Shown one piece after another: positions 60,749 through 64,000 of a stretch of 64,000 nucleotides of DNA. Both the position numbers and the translations under genes were made by a program. Each line of letters opens with the position of its first letter. Within the stretch, counting starts at the first letter, position 1. The notes beneath the pieces were generated by a model. The model was given only the letters and a program-made list of their open reading frames with translations. It was not told where the DNA came from and did not search any database. Origin of the DNA: Neospora caninum Liverpool (taxonomy: Eukaryota > Apicomplexa > Conoidasida > Eucoccidiorida > Sarcocystidae); contig NC_018398.1 in the NCBI RefSeq assembly GCF_000208865.1, forward strand, positions 5,604,710 through 5,668,709, in the 5' to 3' direction.

Positions 60749-63700
60749 ATATGGTCTGTGCGAAATGCAAAGGGGGGAGATGTGGGCTTTCTCTCGTATC
60801 CGGTTTTTTTTGTTTTTCTCCTCTTTCCTGTTCAGAAATTTACGTCGAGGTGCCTGACTGTTCGCGGTGGCGGCGACGGAAGAAGACCGTGCGCTGCTGG
60901 CCTCGTCTACGCTGACATCACTGGTTTAGAGCGAACGGACTGTCAACGCGCCCCTCAGACACAGATTTCTTTTCCTGTCTCCCCGGCTGTCTCTGCTTCA
61001 TCTCCTGCTTCCTTTTCTTTCGAGTGGCGTGAGGAGGACGTGGCCGACCAAGCATTCGCCGAGCTCGCAGAAGCGGAAATGAGGAGCGGCGTCCTCCTCG
61101 TTGGCCAGCTGCTCGAAGTGGGGAAATCCTCTTCTTCTGACTCGTCCACCTTTGGATATCTGTATCTCTCTGTGCACGTCCTAGCTATCCATTTCTCGCC
61201 ATATCCATCTATATCCATATCTCTCCATCCATCTATCTTCATCTGTGCATTTGTCTCTGTATTTGTATGCAAATCTGTATCTGCTTCGTACGTCATTTGT
61301 ATAGACATGTATGTGTCGTTTACGTGGTTCATATCTATGTGTACATGTATTGTCTGTGAAGCGATGCTGAACGCATGTGTCTTTCGCCGGGACGCCGTTC
61401 TTCCGGCCTTTGAGAGGTTTCGTCTCGAGGCCTGCCGCAAAACAGAGACGGCTCCTCCGGGTCCCACTGCGCAGAGACAGCGAGACAGAGACGCCAGCTC
61501 CGGATGCGTTGCCATCGTCGAAGGCCGTGCACGCAGTCGCTTTCGACCGGCGCATGCATGCGAGCGCATGCGATTCTTCACACGCATCGTGCTGCGGCGC
61601 ACAGGACGATGTGTTTCCCTTGTGTCCTCTTTCTTGGTTGCAGGCTCTGACCGTCCTGGAGTCGAACGGCGACTTCATTCTTCGCATGCACTCCGCGTAC
61701 ATGCGGTTCACAGCCAGTATTGTCCTGCTGCTTGCCGGCGCCTTCTCGAACGCAGCCTTCTTTGCACCCGCCTCGCTGGCCGTGTGGCGAAACCAGCGCT
61801 TCTTTCTCGGCTACGCCTTGCGGCCCATCGAAGCCGCAGAGACAAAGAAGATTCTCGGCACCGTCTGGGACAGGCTCGTGGACACGCGAGCGAAAACCAA
61901 GCGCGAGGAAGAAGGAAGAAAGACACTCGAGGGCCCCGCGGGAGGGAACTCCAGGGAGAAGAACCAAGACGAATCCATCTGGACGATTTCTCAATGTCTG
62001 CCCGCCAAGCTCTTCACGGGCCTTGTCCCTTCCACGTATGTGATAAAAGGAGAGGTTCTCAACGAAAATCAGAGCGACAAAAAGGAACACACAACCGAGG
62101 CAACCGCCAGTATGCGCCGTCGCAAAAAGAAACCTACATGTCAATCTGAATACGCACCGATTTCTTCCTACTAGCGAATATGTGCTCTTTTCCCTACCAT
62201 ATATATATATATATATATGTCGCGTGTCACGTATTTCCAACGAAACCTCCGTTTTTCACATTAGGCAAACGAAGAGACTACACCTCTACGTAACTTTTGA
62301 CCTCCTACCATGTGTGCCTCTCGATCATCCTCCTTGTCTACCTCACTGTTGTTCTCTCACTGCATATATATATATATATATATATATTCATGTATATTTA
62401 TATATGACTTTTCTTTTCCGTCCCCTCCCTTTGCCTCATTGTCGCGCTTACGCGTCACCTTTCCTCGTCTTCTCGCCGCTTGCTCTTTGTGTCCTGTGCG
62501 AGGTCTCCGTCTCTGCTTCCTTTGCTGATTCGCTTCGCGTCTCGCGCTCTTTTTCACCCGTGGTGTCTTTTTCTGTGTGTGCTGATTTGCGCCCCGGTGT
62601 CTCTCAGCTGGCTCTGCCGCTGGAACGACTTTTTCCTGCGGGCGCAGATTCGCGACGTGGACCGTCGACTCGCGCTGCTGGCCGCCGCGCGGCGCCGCCT
62701 GCTGGATGCTGGCGACTGCTCGTCTGCAAAACTTGCGTCTTCGGAACGCGCGAGCGCGGGTGTCTGTGCGACGTCGGCCGAGGCAGAGCGCATGCACAAG
62801 AAGCCGCGGTATGGGGGCGAGGCCCCGTGCATGCAGGAGACGTGCTGGAACGCCGCAACGGCAGATACTGAGACGAAGGCCGCGGAGCAGCGCGGCGGCA
62901 GTCCGGCAGGAGTCTCAACAGAGGAGGACGTTGCCGGTGCGCTTTTGCTACAGCCGCGAAGCAAACGGGAAAAGGTTGTTGCGCGTTTCCTGGAAAGACT
63001 CGGAGTCGCCGGTAAGGGGAACACCTGGAGATCGTGTGACGCTTCTTGTTCAAGAGACTTGTCGAAAACGGCCCCAGCGAAAGAGCCGCACACGATGCGT
63101 TTAAATCCGGAGCGCCGAGTACATGTGTTTTGGTAGCATTTGACAGTCTCAGGTGTGAGACTGGACACTGTGATCAGAGATTTGAGTTTTCTCTTCGTCG
63201 CACACGTGCTCGGGGCAGAAGACGAATCGTCGGTAGGGACGCCGGTCGAGTTGGAGGCGACCGTCTCACACCTGTGGGGGAAGGAATCCAGGGGGCGAGA
63301 GAGGCAGGACTTCGACCAAGTGCCGAAAGACTACGCTTTGCTACCACAAGAGAGAACAAGAGTCACGTGAAATTCAGAGGCAGCTCAGAGTTTCAACATG
63401 CGCACCGAGAGGTCAACTCGTAGTACGGGTGTGAAGAAAAATCGGCGGGCCTTCTCCAAAATGTGCTGTGAAGAAGCACGCGTTCGCCTAACAGGAGAGG
63501 GAGTCCGAGAGAGAGAAACTCAGCGATCGAGGCGAGGGGATGTTCGCGATCTGCACAGCCTACAGCGTGTTGTGCGTGACATGGAGACAACCCTCGATGC
63601 CTAACGTCCCGTTCGTGGTGTTTTTTGGCGTTTTCGTTCTTCTGCCTGTGTCGTCTGTGCGTCACCCCCTCGCTAGTTCCGCCCCCCGGTATCCCTCGAT

Positions 63701-64000
63701 CTCGCGTCCTCTCTCTTTGTCTCTTTTGCAGATTTTCTGCTCCCCGAGGCTTCGCCCTTCCGGCAGTGCCGCTCTGGTTCGGGCGCCTCGAAGAAAAAAG
63801 CGGGCCGGAAGGCAGAAGATCGGAGCGACGAAGGCAAGAAGAAAGAAGACAAGAGCGAGGAAGACAAGGACGGGGACGGCGCGCGTGAAGAAGAGAAAGC
63901 GAAGCCTTCTGCGGTGCCGTGGGAGTCGCTCTTGACGGAGGCTGCACAAAGCAGCGACCGCGTGTGGGGAAATGTGAAGTTTCTTTCGCTCCAAGCAATC
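50764..64000 (+). CDS. CMTR2-like cap-2 mRNA 2'-O-ribose methyltransferase, 3' end beyond window
   Basis: Methylates the ribose of the second transcribed nucleotide of capped mRNA, using SAM. Eighteen exons join in phase to about 1400 residues and run off the edge: 50764-50999, 51394-51547, 52351-52588, 52815-53044, 53574-53780, 54164-54343, 55133-55209, 56050-56145, 56784-57019, 57121-57198, 57726-57787, 58257-58611, 59343-59435, 59772-60385, 60836-61117, 61644-62035, 62608-63011 and 63732 onward. The RrmJ/FtsJ catalytic core shows SAM motif [10 protein letters not shown] (188-197), the CMTR2-type [11 protein letters not shown] and ETGDIV, and a K-D-K-E tetrad: K148 (SWAKLYEIL), D293 (TADGSFD), K333 (IVKMYG) and E370 (NSELYAVC). 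A second Rossmann-like region ([27 protein letters not shown]) matches the non-catalytic half of CMTR2. The insert between the halves and the tail are low-complexity, making it about twice the size of animal CMTR2. The ATG context (cgaaaATGG) is good. Confidence 0.9.
51254..51296. repeat. (CTT)n microsatellite in first intron
   Basis: About 14 uninterrupted CTT units inside the first intron of the CMTR2-like gene. Confidence 0.9.
54480..54780. repeat. Imperfect tetranucleotide (TCTA/TCTG) tract
   Basis: Degenerate tatctatc and tgtctctatc words fill much of the intron after exon 6 of the CMTR2-like gene. Confidence 0.7.
54910..54970. repeat. (TATC)n microsatellite
   Basis: About 15 uninterrupted TATC units in the same intron, before exon 7. 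Confidence 0.93.
57839..57863. repeat. (TA)n microsatellite
   Basis: About 12 TA units in the intron before exon 12 of the CMTR2-like gene. Confidence 0.85.
58680..58955. repeat. Large AT-only compound repeat
   Basis: About 275 bp made almost wholly of (TA)n runs punctuated by taagtata words at irregular spacing, a compound satellite inside the intron between exons 12 and 13 of the CMTR2-like gene. It can form cruciforms and is a likely site of length polymorphism and assembly error. Confidence 0.93.
60628..60750. repeat. (TA)n with TATG interruptions
   Basis: Two long (TA)n runs with tatg and tgta interruptions in the intron between exons 14 and 15 of the CMTR2-like gene. Confidence 0.9.
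62201..62219. repeat. (TA)n microsatellite
   Basis: Short TA run in the intron before exon 17 of the CMTR2-like gene; a second run lies at about 62365-62405. Confidence 0.85.

Overview
The window reads as nuclear DNA of a coccidian apicomplexan of the Toxoplasma/Hammondia/Neospora type. Supporting evidence: intron-rich genes with GT-AG junctions that keep frame, serine/arginine/alanine-rich coding sequence, frequent GCATGC words, long TA and tetranucleotide microsatellites, and a two-domain SRS (SAG1-related) surface antigen, a family typical of tissue-cyst coccidia. Nothing bacterial, phage or plasmid-like is visible. Species cannot be fixed from the sequence alone. Exon boundaries were worked out by hand from splice sites, reading phase and family similarity; no transcript data were used.

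Layout. 0.8-7.8 kb (minus): 3' exons of an unidentified gene, then two adjacent hydrophobic/membrane-protein reading frames that may be one gene. 9.3-10.5 kb (plus): a small coiled-coil protein. 11.1-18.9 kb (minus): organellar translation initiation factor IF-2 in 11 exons, preceded at 19.4-22.5 kb by a 1030-codon low-complexity frame carrying a heptapeptide repeat, which is either a separate gene or an N-terminal extension of IF-2. 24.4-25.2 kb (minus): a small two-exon gene resembling ENY2/Sus1 of the SAGA/TREX-2 complexes. 26.8-28.7 kb (plus): the coactivator MBF1. 30.1-31.4 kb (plus): a CFAP144 (FAM183)-like axonemal protein. 32.4-39.9 kb (plus): a Golgi polypeptide GalNAc-transferase with a lectin tail. 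40.2-41.4 kb (plus): the SRS antigen. 45.2-49.1 kb (plus): a PP2C phosphatase with an unrecognised C-terminal extension and an apparent GC-AG first intron. 50.8 kb to beyond the right edge (plus): a large CMTR2-like cap-2 ribose methyltransferase in at least 18 exons.

The genes do not form one pathway. They are ordinary eukaryotic neighbours covering mRNA capping, transcription coactivation, organelle translation, Golgi glycosylation, the cell surface, signalling and the cytoskeleton. The GalNAc-transferase and the SRS gene are unusually close: 355 bp separate stop and start, so the SRS promoter probably lies in the upstream gene's last exons or 3' UTR. I found no convincing new defence, mobile or CRISPR-like system. 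The most unusual items are the PP2C gene structure and tail, the double candidate presequence of IF-2, and the expanded CMTR2 homologue.
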